Shown one piece after another: positions 56,368-64,000 of a stretch of 64,000 nt of DNA; the first letter of the stretch is position 1, and every line of letters begins with the position of its first letter. Source of the stretch: Bradyrhizobium ontarionense. Its GTDB lineage: Bacteria; Pseudomonadota; Alphaproteobacteria; Rhizobiales; Xanthobacteraceae. Location: contig NZ_CP088156.1 of NCBI RefSeq assembly GCF_021088345.1, forward strand, positions 310,001-374,000, read 5' to 3'. The translations under genes were made by a program, and so were the position numbers. The notes below the pieces were generated by a model, which was not told the DNA's origin, ran no database searches, and saw nothing but the letters and a program-made list of their open reading frames with translations.

Positions 56368-56389
56368 CGGCAGAGGTCCGGCCGTCACC
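56363..56389. other. Hairpin overlapping the stop of precursor 3
   Basis: GGTGACGG pairs with CCGTCACC over an 11-base loop; the left arm includes the TGA stop of precursor 3. No T-run follows, so it is not a classical terminator. It may fine-tune the mRNA between precursors 3 and 4. Confidence 0.4.
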
Positions 56390-56431
56390 GGCTAGCGTGG
56401 TCTTCGATTAACCATCCAAAGGAGAATGCCG

Positions 56432-56605
56432 ATGAAACTCCCGATCCAGAACACCCCGGTTCAAAGAAGCGGCAACACCGTTGCCGTGGATTTTGGATCC
56501 CGGGTCACGCCGTCGCTTGATTTGAAGCAGTTGTGTGCGGCCGGCTGCAAGGTTTTGCCCGCACCGATGCAGGCCGCCTGCATGGAGGTTTGCAGCAGGC
56601 TGTGA
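56432..56605 (+). CDS. Putative precursor peptide 4 (57 aa, CX3C-X10-CX3C)
   Basis: ATG 56432 follows AAAGGAG. Leader MKLPIQNTPVQR is the only one with Lys at position 2. The core has cysteines at 35, 39, 50 and 54 (CAAGC-x10-CMEVC) with LPAP between, matching precursor 2 in spacing though otherwise different in sequence. It is probably the last gene of the cluster; no further leader was found downstream to 56857. Confidence 0.72.
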   Translation: MKLPIQNTPVQRSGNTVAVDFGSRVTPSLDLKQLCAAGCKVLPAPMQAACMEVCSRL

Positions 56606-56857
56606 CGGAGCTGGCGCACGCGCGTCGGCTTGTCGCGTACCCGCCAGCTTGTGGGCGGTCCGGCGTGCGTGGGCTCCGTCCTGCACTCGCCGGGCCGCTC
56701 ATATGCGCCTGGTCCTGCAAGCTGCGTATGTTTTGCTGCGCGGTCCAGAGAACGTCGCCCAGCTCGGCGCACTCAGAGTGAGATGGTGGGCACGGCGCCA
56801 TTGTGATCGCCCGTGAGGAGACAGCCAAGCATCGCCTTCGCCCACCCTATGGCCCGA
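56606..56857. other. Intergenic stretch with repeat-like GGTGGGC motif
   Basis: No gene is apparent. GATGGTGGGCACGGCGCCAT and later TTCGCCCACCCTAT form a broken inverted repeat related to the element at 44184-44335. It separates the peptide cluster from the converging DinB gene and may contain the transcript end. Confidence 0.4.
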
Positions 56858-57421
56858 TCAGCTCCGCCACACCTTCTCCTCGCTGAAGCCGAGCGCGCTG
56901 AACTCGCTGGCTCGCAAGGCCGCATCGTCGGCCGGGAAGAACTCGTCCAGCTGCGGCGGCTTGACGGAGGTGCTCGACAGCATCGCATGGGCCTGGCCGC
57001 GATGATGGATGTCGTGCTGAAACAGATGCAGCAGCAGGCGGTCGCAGCGTTCGTTCTGCACCCTTGTCTCGCGGTTGATCCGCACGGTGTCGTCGAGCCG
57101 CGCCGGCGTCAGCGCCTCGCAGAACGAAATCAGGCGGCGGTCCATCGCGCCCTGCGCCTTGACGAGGTCGGGCAGGCGCGGGAACGGGATCTGATCCTGC
57201 CACGCCATCGGGCCGAGCCAGCCGCCCTCCAGCGCATCGATGTAGAACAGGTCGATGATGTAGATGTGGTTCAGCGTCTTCTGCAGGCTCGGGAAGAAAC
57301 CCGCGCGGTCGGCGCCGAATTCCTCGGCGCTGAGCTGGCCGCAGGCGGTCAGCAGGCGGTGATTGGCCCACGCATTGTTGTAGGCGAAGGCGCGAAACGG
57401 CTGGACGAGATCGGCGGGCAT
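56858..57421 (-). CDS. DinB-family metal-binding four-helix protein
   Basis: From ATG 57421 the product is 187 residues. DinB-type features are the N-terminal YNNAWANHRLLTACGQLSAE, the conserved histidine in TLNHIYIIDLFYIDALEG, and LLLHLFQHDIHHRGQAHAML with the H-x-x-x-H pair completing a metal site. Members are thiol- or metal-dependent enzymes or stress proteins of mostly unknown role. The upstream codons to 57475 are not conserved. Confidence 0.9.
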   Translation of the reverse strand: MPADLVQPFRAFAYNNAWANHRLLTACGQLSAEEFGADRAGFFPSLQKTLNHIYIIDLFYIDALEGGWLGPMAWQDQIPFPRLPDLVKAQGAMDRRLISFCEALTPARLDDTVRINRETRVQNERCDRLLLHLFQHDIHHRGQAHAMLSSTSVKPPQLDEFFPADDAALRASEFSALGFSEEKVWRS

Positions 57422-57590
57422 TGGCTGGCGGTCCCCGTGCTGTCGACGCCGATCATACGGAACCCGCGCGATCATTCATCATGGATTCGACGTACCGCCG
57501 AAGGTTCCACAGCTTGTCTGTCTGAAACCGCCGGAACTCTGCCTCACTTGGTCGCGGTGCATCGGCGCCCGACCTGTGCAAGAAGTTCAG

Positions 57591-59333
57591 ATGCCGCACG
57601 ACACACCTCTCATCGCGACCATCGTCGCAGGCCTCGGCCTTGCCTTCGTCTTCGGAGCCCTGGCGCAGCGGTTCCGTTTTCCGCCGCTGGTCGGCTATCT
57701 CCTCGCCGGCGTCGCCGTCGGCCCGTTCACGCCCGGCTTCGTCGCCGACCAGGCGCTGGCGACCGAGCTCGCCGAGCTCGGCATCATCCTCCTGATGTTC
57801 GGCGTCGGCCTGCATTTCTCGCTCAAGGACCTGATGTCGGTGCGCGCCATCGCCGTGCCCGGCGCGATCGTACAGATCGCCGCCGCCACCTTGATGGGCA
57901 TGGCGCTGGGCTGGATGATGGGCTGGTCGATCGGCGCGGGCCTCGTGTTCGGTCTCGCTCTGTCGGTCGCCAGCACCGTGGTGCTGCTGCGCGCGATGCA
58001 GGAGCGGCGGCTGATGGACACCGAGCGCGGCCGCATCGCCGTCGGCTGGCTGATCGTCGAAGATCTCGCGATGGTGCTGGCGCTGGTGCTGATCCCGGCC
58101 TTCGCCAGCCTCTCCAACGGCAATGGCGAGGCGCTCACCGCCGACCCGCTCGCCGCCTGGTTCGGCCTCGGTCTGACCGGCGTGCTGCTGCTGACCTTCG
58201 TCAAGATCGGCGTGTTCATGGCGCTGATGCTGGTGGTCGGCCGGCGGCTGATCCCGTGGATCCTGCACTACATCGCCCACACCGGCTCGCGCGAGCTGTT
58301 TCGCCTGGCGGTGCTGGCGATCGCGCTCGGCGTCGCCTTCGGCTCGACCAAGCTGTTCGGCGTGTCGCTCGCGCTTGGCGCCTTCTTCGCCGGCATGATG
58401 CTCGGCGAGTCGCCGCTGAGCCAGCGCGCCGCGCAGGAATCGCTGCCGTTGCGCGACGCCTTCGCCGTGCTGTTCTTCGTCTCGGCGGGCATGCTGTTCG
58501 ATCCGGCGAGCATCATGCGCGAGCCCTGGCCGCTGCTCGCGACGCTGTTCATCATCATCTTCGGCAAATCAGCCGCGGCGTTCCTGATCGTCGTTGCCTT
58601 CCGCCATCCGGTCTCGACCGCACTGACGATTTCGGCCAGCCTCGCCCAGATCGGCGAATTCTCCTTCATCCTGGCCGAGCTTGGCGGCGCCTCGAATCTT
58701 CTTCCCAAGGCGGGCCGCGACCTGATCCTGGCCGGCGCCATCATCTCGATCATGCTCAATCCGCTGCTGTTCGCGGCGCTCGACTGGCTGCTGTCGCGGC
58801 TGGAGCAACGCCGTGCCGATCCATCCGCGCCGGCCGCGCCGCCGCCGGCCGACATCCCGGTGACGCGGCTGAGCGACCACACCATCGTCGTCGGCTATGG
58901 CCGCGTGGGGCGCCTCGTCGGCGAGGCCCTGCAGCAGCGCGGGCACGTCTTCCTCGCCGTGGAGACGTCGGACGACATCCTGAAGCAGCTCAGAAGCGCC
59001 GGCGTCGAGACCATCATCGGCAACGCGGCGCGCAGCAACGTGCTGCGCGCCACCAATCCAACGGCTGCGCATGCGCTCGTCATCGCCATTCCCGAAGCGT
59101 TCGAAGCGGGACAGATCGTCGAGCAGGCACGCAGTGCCAATCCTGCTTTGCGCATCGTCGCGCGGGCGCATTCGGATGCCGAGGTCGATCATCTCAAATC
59201 GCTGGGGGCGGATGTCGTCATCATGGGCGAACGGGAGATCGCGCGCGGCATGATCGAGGAGCTCGACCGGCGGCCGCCGGATGCCGCGCCTGAACTGGTG
59301 CCGCAGCGGGCGGCGTTGAGTGTTCAGGGGTGA
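57591..59333 (+). CDS. Kef-type (YbaL-like) monovalent cation:proton antiporter with RCK domain
   Basis: This 580-residue protein has about twelve membrane helices (residues 1-400) of the CPA2 family: FPPLVGYLLAGVAVGPFTPG, GVGLHFSLKDLM, and the SLALGAFFAGMMLGESPLSQ and SASLAQIGEFSFILAEL helices. The C-terminal cytoplasmic RCK/TrkA-N domain starts near residue 430 with TIVVGYGRVGRLVGEALQQR and binds NAD(H). Together they exchange K+ or Na+ for protons. ATG 57591 is chosen over the upstream TTG. It is not linked to any neighbour. Confidence 0.93.
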   Translation: MPHDTPLIATIVAGLGLAFVFGALAQRFRFPPLVGYLLAGVAVGPFTPGFVADQALATELAELGIILLMFGVGLHFSLKDLMSVRAIAVPGAIVQIAAATLMGMALGWMMGWSIGAGLVFGLALSVASTVVLLRAMQERRLMDTERGRIAVGWLIVEDLAMVLALVLIPAFASLSNGNGEALTADPLAAWFGLGLTGVLLLTFVKIGVFMALMLVVGRRLIPWILHYIAHTGSRELFRLAVLAIALGVAFGSTKLFGVSLALGAFFAGMMLGESPLSQRAAQESLPLRDAFAVLFFVSAGMLFDPASIMREPWPLLATLFIIIFGKSAAAFLIVVAFRHPVSTALTISASLAQIGEFSFILAELGGASNLLPKAGRDLILAGAIISIMLNPLLFAALDWLLSRLEQRRADPSAPAAPPPADIPVTRLSDHTIVVGYGRVGRLVGEALQQRGHVFLAVETSDDILKQLRSAGVETIIGNAARSNVLRATNPTAAHALVIAIPEAFEAGQIVEQARSANPALRIVARAHSDAEVDHLKSLGADVVIMGEREIARGMIEELDRRPPDAAPELVPQRAALSVQG

Positions 59334-59377
59334 ACTGATCGCGCCGCCGAGACCGTCACGTACCGGCACAGAGCCGG

Positions 59378-59546
59378 GCCTCATGGTTTGAGACGCGCCG
59401 CTCCTCGGAGGGCTCGCCTGGATGAGCCTGCTGATGCTCGCGGCGCTCCTCACCATGAGGGTCTGACGAGATGGCGTGGCGTAGTTGGTCCTCATCCTGA
59501 GGAGCCCGCCCGTAGGCGGGCGTCTCGAAGGATGGCCGCAGGCGGC
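59378..59546. repeat. Dispersed repeat, CTCATCCTGAGGAGC family
   Basis: The left half (CTCATGGTTTGAGACGCGCC … GCTCCTCACCATGAGG) and the right half (TCCTCATCCTGAGGAGCCCG … GCGTCTCGAAGGATGG) are versions of the same rhizobial intergenic unit, each able to fold back on itself. There is no coding sense in any frame. Confidence 0.6.
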
Positions 59547-59581
59547 GTGATCGATCACGCACCGGCCGGAGGCAACAGTGC

Positions 59582-59666
59582 GTAGCCCGGACGAGCGAAG
59601 CGACATCCGGGTCCGGCCGCGCAGCGCGTGTGAACCCGGATGTCGTTGACGCTCATCCGGGCTACG
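59582..59666. repeat. Dispersed repeat (GTAGCCCGGATGAGCGAAGC family)
   Basis: GTAGCCCGGACGAGCGAAGC at the left pairs with …GCTCATCCGGGCTAC at the right. It is the second copy of the unit at 48815-48896. Confidence 0.8.
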
Positions 59667-59769
59667 CGCTGCGCCAATCGGCGAATTTCACCCGTCCGTT
59701 CAAGGCTGATTTGGCTGTCCAGTCCTGTCGCGAAAAATATTTAACTTTCGTTTTTCCAGAAAATGTGGT

Positions 59770-60200
59770 TGAGTGTCGCCATCCTGCTTCGCCACGAGGG
59801 GCGCTTCGCGATCGTCACGAACGTTGAGGTGGGATGCGGTGGCCGCGACATGTCGCAGCGTAGCTAGCCTGCGCGGACGAACGACGTGGCGCGGACGTGA
59901 AGTCGCGTGGTCCCGGCATCCCGACGCTGATGCCAAGCCGGCGGGGCGTGATGATCCAGCCGGCGACGGTGGCCAAAGAGCCCGGTGCACCGAGGAGAGC
60001 GCGATATAAGCGTGAAGACCATCGCGCAGGGAGGGCCGGGTTGATCCGGCTGAACCTGTGGTTCTCTCCCCGTGCTTTCTTTCGCACGGGGGCCACGGGT
60101 GCCAGTCGGCACCCGGCCTTCCCTGCGCCCTCTCTCTCGGAGAGGGCGGGCTCGATCAGCAAAGCTCGGACAGATCCTGTCGCGAGGCCATGGATGCTTG
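59770..60200. repeat. Long non-coding repeat element typical of Bradyrhizobium genomes
   Basis: This block has the appearance of an element I have seen repeatedly in Bradyrhizobium and Rhodopseudomonas intergenic DNA: ATGTCGCAGCGTAGCTAGCC, AGAGCCCGGTGCACCGAGGA, GCGCGATATAAGCGTGAAGA and CAGGGAGGGCCGGGTTGATC occur in fixed order. GGTGCCAGTCGGCACC and CTCTCTCTCGGAGAG are internal dyads. No frame is convincingly coding. Recognition is from memory of sequence style, so confirm by search. Confidence 0.5.
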
Positions 60201-60258
60201 CGCACTGTTGGACGAAGACCTTGCCTCATGGCCGCATCACCTCGCCGCCGGCGAGCGC

Positions 60259-60342
60259 GTAGCCCGGATGAGCGCAGCGACATCCGGGTTCATCGACACG
60301 GCGCGTGTGACCCCGGATGTCGCTGCGCTCATCCGGGCTACG
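60259..60342. repeat. Dispersed repeat (GTAGCCCGGATGAGCGCAGC family)
   Basis: GTAGCCCGGATGAGCGCAGC pairs with GCTGCGCTCATCCGGGCTAC. It is the third and most symmetrical copy of the unit at 48815 and 59582. It ends 18 bases before the convergent GFA gene stop. Confidence 0.85.
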
Positions 60343-60360
60343 ACTGATCTTAGGCCTGCC

Positions 60361-60786
60361 TCACTCCGGCATCATCTCGCCGGAGCCGCCGAACTCCGCC
60401 GGAAAATCCTTCAGCTTCGGCAGGCCATCCTTGATCGGCAGCACGCTCTCCGCGTAATTGACGTGGACGCCGGGCGCAAACTTCAGCGTCGGAAGCGTCG
60501 CGGCATAGACGTCGATCATGCCGAGCGGCGGATGGTCGGTCATCAGGTGCCCGCCACAGCGCGTGCAGTATTTGCGATGGCTCATGTCGGTCTTGTGATA
60601 GGTACCGATCGCATCCGCCCCCTTGGTCACGCGCACATTTGCCGGCTTCCACAAGGTGAAGGCGTTGACGGGACCAGCCGACCAGGAGCGGCAGGATGAA
60701 CAATGGCAATAGCCCATCGCCTCCGGCTCGCCGTCGGTCTCGAGCTCGACCGCGCCGCAGAAGCATTTGCCCTGATAAAGCGTCAT
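60361..60786 (-). CDS. GFA-family (Mss4-fold) zinc protein
   Basis: From ATG 60786 the product is 141 residues with zinc cysteines in GKCFCGAVEL, GYCHCSSCRSWSAGPVNAF and YCTRCGGHLM. It shares the fold with the protein at 35886-36275 but is only distantly similar. The further in-frame ATG codons to 61038 belong to the spacer with the divergent CoA-transferase gene. The enzymatic role is unknown. Confidence 0.92.
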   Translation of the reverse strand: MTLYQGKCFCGAVELETDGEPEAMGYCHCSSCRSWSAGPVNAFTLWKPANVRVTKGADAIGTYHKTDMSHRKYCTRCGGHLMTDHPPLGMIDVYAATLPTLKFAPGVHVNYAESVLPIKDGLPKLKDFPAEFGGSGEMMPE

Positions 60787-61046
60787 GAGCGTTCTCCCGA
60801 TGTGGTGTTTTTCGATTGTTGGACCAGCATGCTGACACACAAGAGCGGCGAAAGGGAATCGCAGAATGCGCCTCGCCGCAGGGAACATCTGGTGCAACGC
60901 AGCGGCTATCGTTCCGTGATCCGCGCGGCGGAATGTTGCGGCAGAAAGGCCCGACGCATGGCTCCATACGCACGCGGCGGCTTGCTCCGGAACCCGTGGT
61001 GCCGTTAGCTCCGGTGACAACAGGGAACGAGGGAGCACACGCCGCG

Positions 61047-62252
61047 ATGGGACCGCTTGCGGGCATCAAGGTCATCGACATGACCACCGTGCTGATGGGG
61101 CCGTATGCCGCCCAGACCCTCGGCGATTACGGCGCCGACGTCATCAAGGTGGAATCGCCGGAAGGAGACGTCACCCGCAAGATCGGCCCGTGGCACCATC
61201 CCGGCATGGGCCCGGTCTATCTCAATACCAACCGCAGCAAGCGCGTGATCTGCCTCGATCTCAAGAAGCCCAGGGGGCGCGAGGCCGTGCTGCGGCTGGT
61301 CAAGGACGCCGACGTGCTGCTCTACAACATCCGTCCGCAGGCGATGGCCCGGCTGAACCTCGGTTACGACGTGGTCTCGGTGCTCAATCCGCGACTCGTC
61401 TATGCCGGCGTGTTCGGCTTCGGCCAGGACGGGCCCTATGCGGCCAAGCCCGCCTATGACGACCTGATCCAGGGCGGGGCGGCGCTGTCGCATCTGATGG
61501 CGGTCGCCGGCGACGGCACCCCGCGCTATGTGCCCAATGCGCTGGTCGACCGCATCGTCGGCCTCACCGCCGTGGGCGCGATCTGTGCGAGCCTCGTGCA
61601 TCGTGACCGCACCGGGCGCGGCCAGCGCCTGGACGTGCCGATGTTCGAGACCATGTCGGCCTTCATCATGGGCGACCACATGGGCGGGCTCACCTATGAG
61701 CCGCCGCTCGACAGAGGCGGCTATCCGCGCCACCTGTCGCCCGACCGCAGGCCCTACAAGACCGCCGACGGCTACATCTGCGTGATCGTCTACAACGACA
61801 AGCAATGGGACGCCTTCTTCACCGCGTCCGGCCGCACCGACCTGCGCGCGGATGACAGGTTCAACACGTTCGCGAGCCGCGCCGCCAATATCGATCTGGT
61901 CTATGCCGAGCTCGCGCGCATCTTTCAGACGCGCACGACCGCCGAGTGGACGGCACTGCTGGATGCGGCCGATGTGCCGGTGATGCCGATGCACGATCTC
62001 GAAAGCCTGCTGGACGATCCGCACCTGGTGGCGACCGATTTCTTTCCCGTGGTCGACCATCCGACCGAAGGCCCGATCCGCAGCACCCGCGTCTCCGCAA
62101 CCTGGTCCGAGACCAAGGCAGAGCCGCAACGTCTGGCGGCGCGGCCGAACGAGCATGGCGAGCAGATTCTGCGCGAGCTTGGTTTCTCGGGTGAGGAGAT
62201 CGCTGCGATGATCCGCGACGGTGCAACGACGCCGGCGCCTGCCAAGGAGTGA
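61047..62252 (+). CDS. CaiB/BaiF-type (family III) CoA-transferase
   Basis: This 401-residue family III enzyme shows AGIKVIDMTTVLMGPYAAQT, GADVIKVESPEGD, VPNALVDRIVGLTAVGAICA (catalytic aspartate) and a C-terminal DAADVPVMPMHDLESLLDDP. It starts 260 bases from the divergent GFA gene; that spacer has no other gene. It is followed four bases later by an acyl-CoA dehydrogenase and then a thiolase-like gene, so it activates an acid for stepwise oxidation. Confidence 0.94.
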   Translation: MGPLAGIKVIDMTTVLMGPYAAQTLGDYGADVIKVESPEGDVTRKIGPWHHPGMGPVYLNTNRSKRVICLDLKKPRGREAVLRLVKDADVLLYNIRPQAMARLNLGYDVVSVLNPRLVYAGVFGFGQDGPYAAKPAYDDLIQGGAALSHLMAVAGDGTPRYVPNALVDRIVGLTAVGAICASLVHRDRTGRGQRLDVPMFETMSAFIMGDHMGGLTYEPPLDRGGYPRHLSPDRRPYKTADGYICVIVYNDKQWDAFFTASGRTDLRADDRFNTFASRAANIDLVYAELARIFQTRTTAEWTALLDAADVPVMPMHDLESLLDDPHLVATDFFPVVDHPTEGPIRSTRVSATWSETKAEPQRLAARPNEHGEQILRELGFSGEEIAAMIRDGATTPAPAKE

Positions 62253-62256
62253 GACG

Positions 62257-63423
62257 ATGGATTTCGCGCTCTCGGCCAACCAGGAATCGATCCGTGATGC
62301 GGTCGCGAAAATCTGCGCTGATTTCGACGATGCCTATTGGCTGAAGAAGGACAAGGAGGGCGGCTTCCCCTTCGACTTCCACAAGGCGCTGGCCGATGCC
62401 GGCTGGCTCGGCATCTGCATTCCCGAGGCGTATGGCGGCTCCGGTCTCGGCATTCTCGATGCCGCGATCATGATGCGCGCGATCTCGGAGTCCGGCGCCG
62501 GCATGTCCGGCGCCTCGGCAATCCACATGAACGTGTTCGGGCTCAACCCGGTCGTTGTGTTCGGCACGAAGGAGCAGTGCGCGCGCATGCTGCCGGGCAT
62601 CGTCGACGGCAGCGAGAAGGCCTGTTTCGCGGTGACCGAGCCCAACACCGGCCTCAACACCACCCAGCTCAAGACCCGCGCGGTGCGCAAGGGCGACCGC
62701 TACGTCGTCAATGGCCAGAAGGTGTGGATCTCGACCGCGCAGGTCGCCGAGAAGATCCTGCTGCTGGCGCGCACCACGCCGATGGAGGAGGTGAAGCGTC
62801 CGACCCACGGGCTCAGCCTGTTCTACACGGACTTCGATCGCAGCCGCATCACGGTGCACGAGATCGAGAAGATGGGCCGCAAGCCGGTCGATTCCAACGA
62901 GCTGTTCTTCGCGGATTTCGAGATTCCGGTCGAGGATCGCCTCGGCGAGGAGGGGCGCGGCTTCGACTACATCCTGCACGGCATGAATCCGGAGCGCATC
63001 CTGATCGCCGCTGAAGCCGTCGGGCTCGGCCATCTCGCGCTGTCGCGCGCGTCGGCCTATGCGAAGGCGCGCAACGTGTTCAATCGCCCGATCGGCCAGA
63101 ACCAGGGCATCCAGCATCCCCTGGCGAAGAACTGGATGGAGCTGGAAGCCGCCTGGCTGATGGTGCTGCAGGCCGGCTGGCAATACGACCAGGGCATGCC
63201 CTGCGGCCCGGCGGCGAACGCTGCGAAATATCTCGCCGCCGAGGCCGGCTTCCAGGCCTGCGAGCAGGCCGTGATGACCCATGGCGGCTTCGGCTATGCG
63301 CGCGAGTATCACGTCGAGCGTTACCTGCGCGAATCCCTGATCCCCCGCATCGCCCCGATCAGCCCGCAACTGATCCTGAGCTTCATCGCCGAGAAGGTCC
63401 TCGGCCTGCCGAAATCGTATTGA
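62257..63423 (+). CDS. Acyl-CoA dehydrogenase
   Basis: This 388-residue flavoenzyme is of normal family length. Domains: N-terminal helical part (DFALSANQESIRDAVAKICA), beta domain with the FAD/substrate loop CFAVTEPNTGLNTTQLKTRA and WISTAQ, and C-terminal helices ending THGGFGYAREYHVERYLRES. The position after a CoA-transferase fits introduction of a double bond into the acyl-CoA formed by that enzyme. ATG 62257 is preferred over the GTG at 62221, which lies within the preceding gene. Confidence 0.94.
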   Translation: MDFALSANQESIRDAVAKICADFDDAYWLKKDKEGGFPFDFHKALADAGWLGICIPEAYGGSGLGILDAAIMMRAISESGAGMSGASAIHMNVFGLNPVVVFGTKEQCARMLPGIVDGSEKACFAVTEPNTGLNTTQLKTRAVRKGDRYVVNGQKVWISTAQVAEKILLLARTTPMEEVKRPTHGLSLFYTDFDRSRITVHEIEKMGRKPVDSNELFFADFEIPVEDRLGEEGRGFDYILHGMNPERILIAAEAVGLGHLALSRASAYAKARNVFNRPIGQNQGIQHPLAKNWMELEAAWLMVLQAGWQYDQGMPCGPAANAAKYLAAEAGFQACEQAVMTHGGFGYAREYHVERYLRESLIPRIAPISPQLILSFIAEKVLGLPKSY

Positions 63424-63462
63424 GGATGGCTCTGATCATGACATGCACGCGCTCTCTCCACG

Positions 63463-63545
63463 CGTCATTCCGGGGCACCCGAAGGGCGAGCTACGATGCG
63501 CAATTGCGCATCGTAGCTCGCGCTGACGCGCGCCACGGAATGACG
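63463..63545. repeat. Dispersed repeat with perfect 34-bp inner palindrome
   Basis: CGTCATTCCGGGGC… and …CACGGAATGACG form outer arms; between them 63487-63520 is a perfect palindrome (centre AATT) built on CGAGCTACGATGCGCAA. It separates the dehydrogenase from the thiolase-like gene in what otherwise looks like one operon. Confidence 0.7.
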
Positions 63546-63562
63546 GCGGAGCGCGTTGCACC

Positions 63563-64000
63563 ATGACCTACATCACCGGCACCGGCCTCACCTCGTTCGG
63601 CAGGCATGACGGCCGCTCCTCGCTCGACCTGATGAGCATGGCCGCCCAGCTTGCGCTCGACGATGCCGGGCTCACCCGTCGCGACATCGACGGCATCCTG
63701 TGCGGCTATTCGACGGTGTCGCCGCACATCATGCTCGCCACCATGTTCGCCGAGCATTTCGGCATCCAGCCATCCTATGCCCACGCCGTCCAGGTCGGCG
63801 GCGCCACCGGGCTGGCGATGGTGATGCTGGCGCATCACCTCGTCGAGGCCGGCGTGGTCAAGCATATGCTCGTTGTCGCCGGAGAGAATCGCCTGACCGG
63901 GCAGAGCCGCGATGTCTCGATCCAGGCGCTGGCCCAGGTCGGTCATCCCGACTACGAGCTGCCGCTCGGGCCGACGATCCCCGCCTATTACGGCCTCGTC
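63563..64000 (+). CDS. Thiolase-like protein, 3' end outside window
   Basis: ATG 63563 opens a frame that runs to the window end (146 residues seen). It starts TYITGTGLTSFGRHDGRSSL and continues with LDDAGLTRRDIDGILCGYST, followed by the region VQVGGATGLAMVMLAHHLVE, where the thiolase nucleophile Cys would be expected but a Gly-Gly-Ala occurs. This is typical of the catalytically divergent SCP-x/thiolase-like group. With CoA-transferase and acyl-CoA dehydrogenase upstream it completes a beta-oxidation-like set. Confidence 0.87.
   Translation, partial: MTYITGTGLTSFGRHDGRSSLDLMSMAAQLALDDAGLTRRDIDGILCGYSTVSPHIMLATMFAEHFGIQPSYAHAVQVGGATGLAMVMLAHHLVEAGVVKHMLVVAGENRLTGQSRDVSIQALAQVGHPDYELPLGPTIPAYYGLV

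Noticed and set aside
53610..56605. Classical cyanobactin or thiopeptide cluster
   Set aside because: No YcaO cyclodehydratase, prenyltransferase, dehydratase or separate PatG oxidase is present, and the leaders do not match PatE-type leaders.

Overview
The window looks like chromosomal DNA of a Bradyrhizobium-type alphaproteobacterium (Hyphomicrobiales). The evidence is high G+C with strong third-position bias, many ATGA-overlapping gene pairs, Irr/ICE-like iron boxes, and several dispersed palindromic repeats of the kind that litter Bradyrhizobium and Rhodopseudomonas genomes. I recognised no rRNA, tRNA or CRISPR array.

Positions 1-12,900 form an A+T-richer accessory segment. It holds two unidentified coupled genes, an MFS exporter, an EctD-like dioxygenase, an FMN reductase, a DegT-type aminotransferase, an FAD oxidoreductase, a HAD phosphatase, a lone EctC-like cyclase and an aldo/keto reductase. 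These are mixed with wrecks of a phosphopantetheinyl transferase, an MFS exporter, an acyl-activating ligase and an acyl-CoA dehydrogenase-like enzyme, plus the tail of a serine recombinase. It reads as a horizontally acquired small-molecule biosynthesis locus, partly live and partly decaying.

Positions 12,904-23,332 hold a LysR regulator divergent from a long operon: PanE-like reductase, VOC protein, MaoC hydratase, CoA-transferase, two different shikimate/quinate dehydrogenases, a polar-amino-acid-type ABC importer, type II dehydroquinase and a Gfo/Idh oxidoreductase. This is probably uptake and breakdown of a quinate/shikimate-like alicyclic acid. An RND efflux pair with a divergent MarR regulator follows (23,447-28,378). 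Next is an iron-siderophore operon behind two ICE-like boxes (TonB receptor, PiuC-type hydroxylase, ExbB, ExbD, TonB; 29,335-34,670).

Positions 36,528-48,675 form a LacI-controlled sugar or sugar-acid catabolic region: two SDRs, an IlvD/Edd dehydratase, a carbohydrate ABC importer, a DenD-like dehydrogenase and a thiolase-like protein. A near-perfect operator lies in the divergent promoter, and a perfect 36-bp palindrome separates the binding-protein gene from the permease genes.

The most novel locus is 50,357-56,605. A winged-helix/AAA/TPR regulator is divergent from a PatA/PatG-type (cyanobactin-maturation family) subtilisin. The protease gene is followed by four very short genes whose products share the N-terminal signature M(R/K)LPxQxxPVxR and then differ in Cys-containing cores. 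Three of the four fall below usual gene-calling length. This has the architecture of a ribosomally synthesised, proteolytically matured peptide system with a leader family I do not recognise. The rest (56,858-64,000) holds a DinB protein, a Kef-type antiporter, a repeat-rich gap, a GFA protein, and the start of an acyl-CoA catabolic operon (CoA-transferase, acyl-CoA dehydrogenase, thiolase-like gene cut by the window edge).
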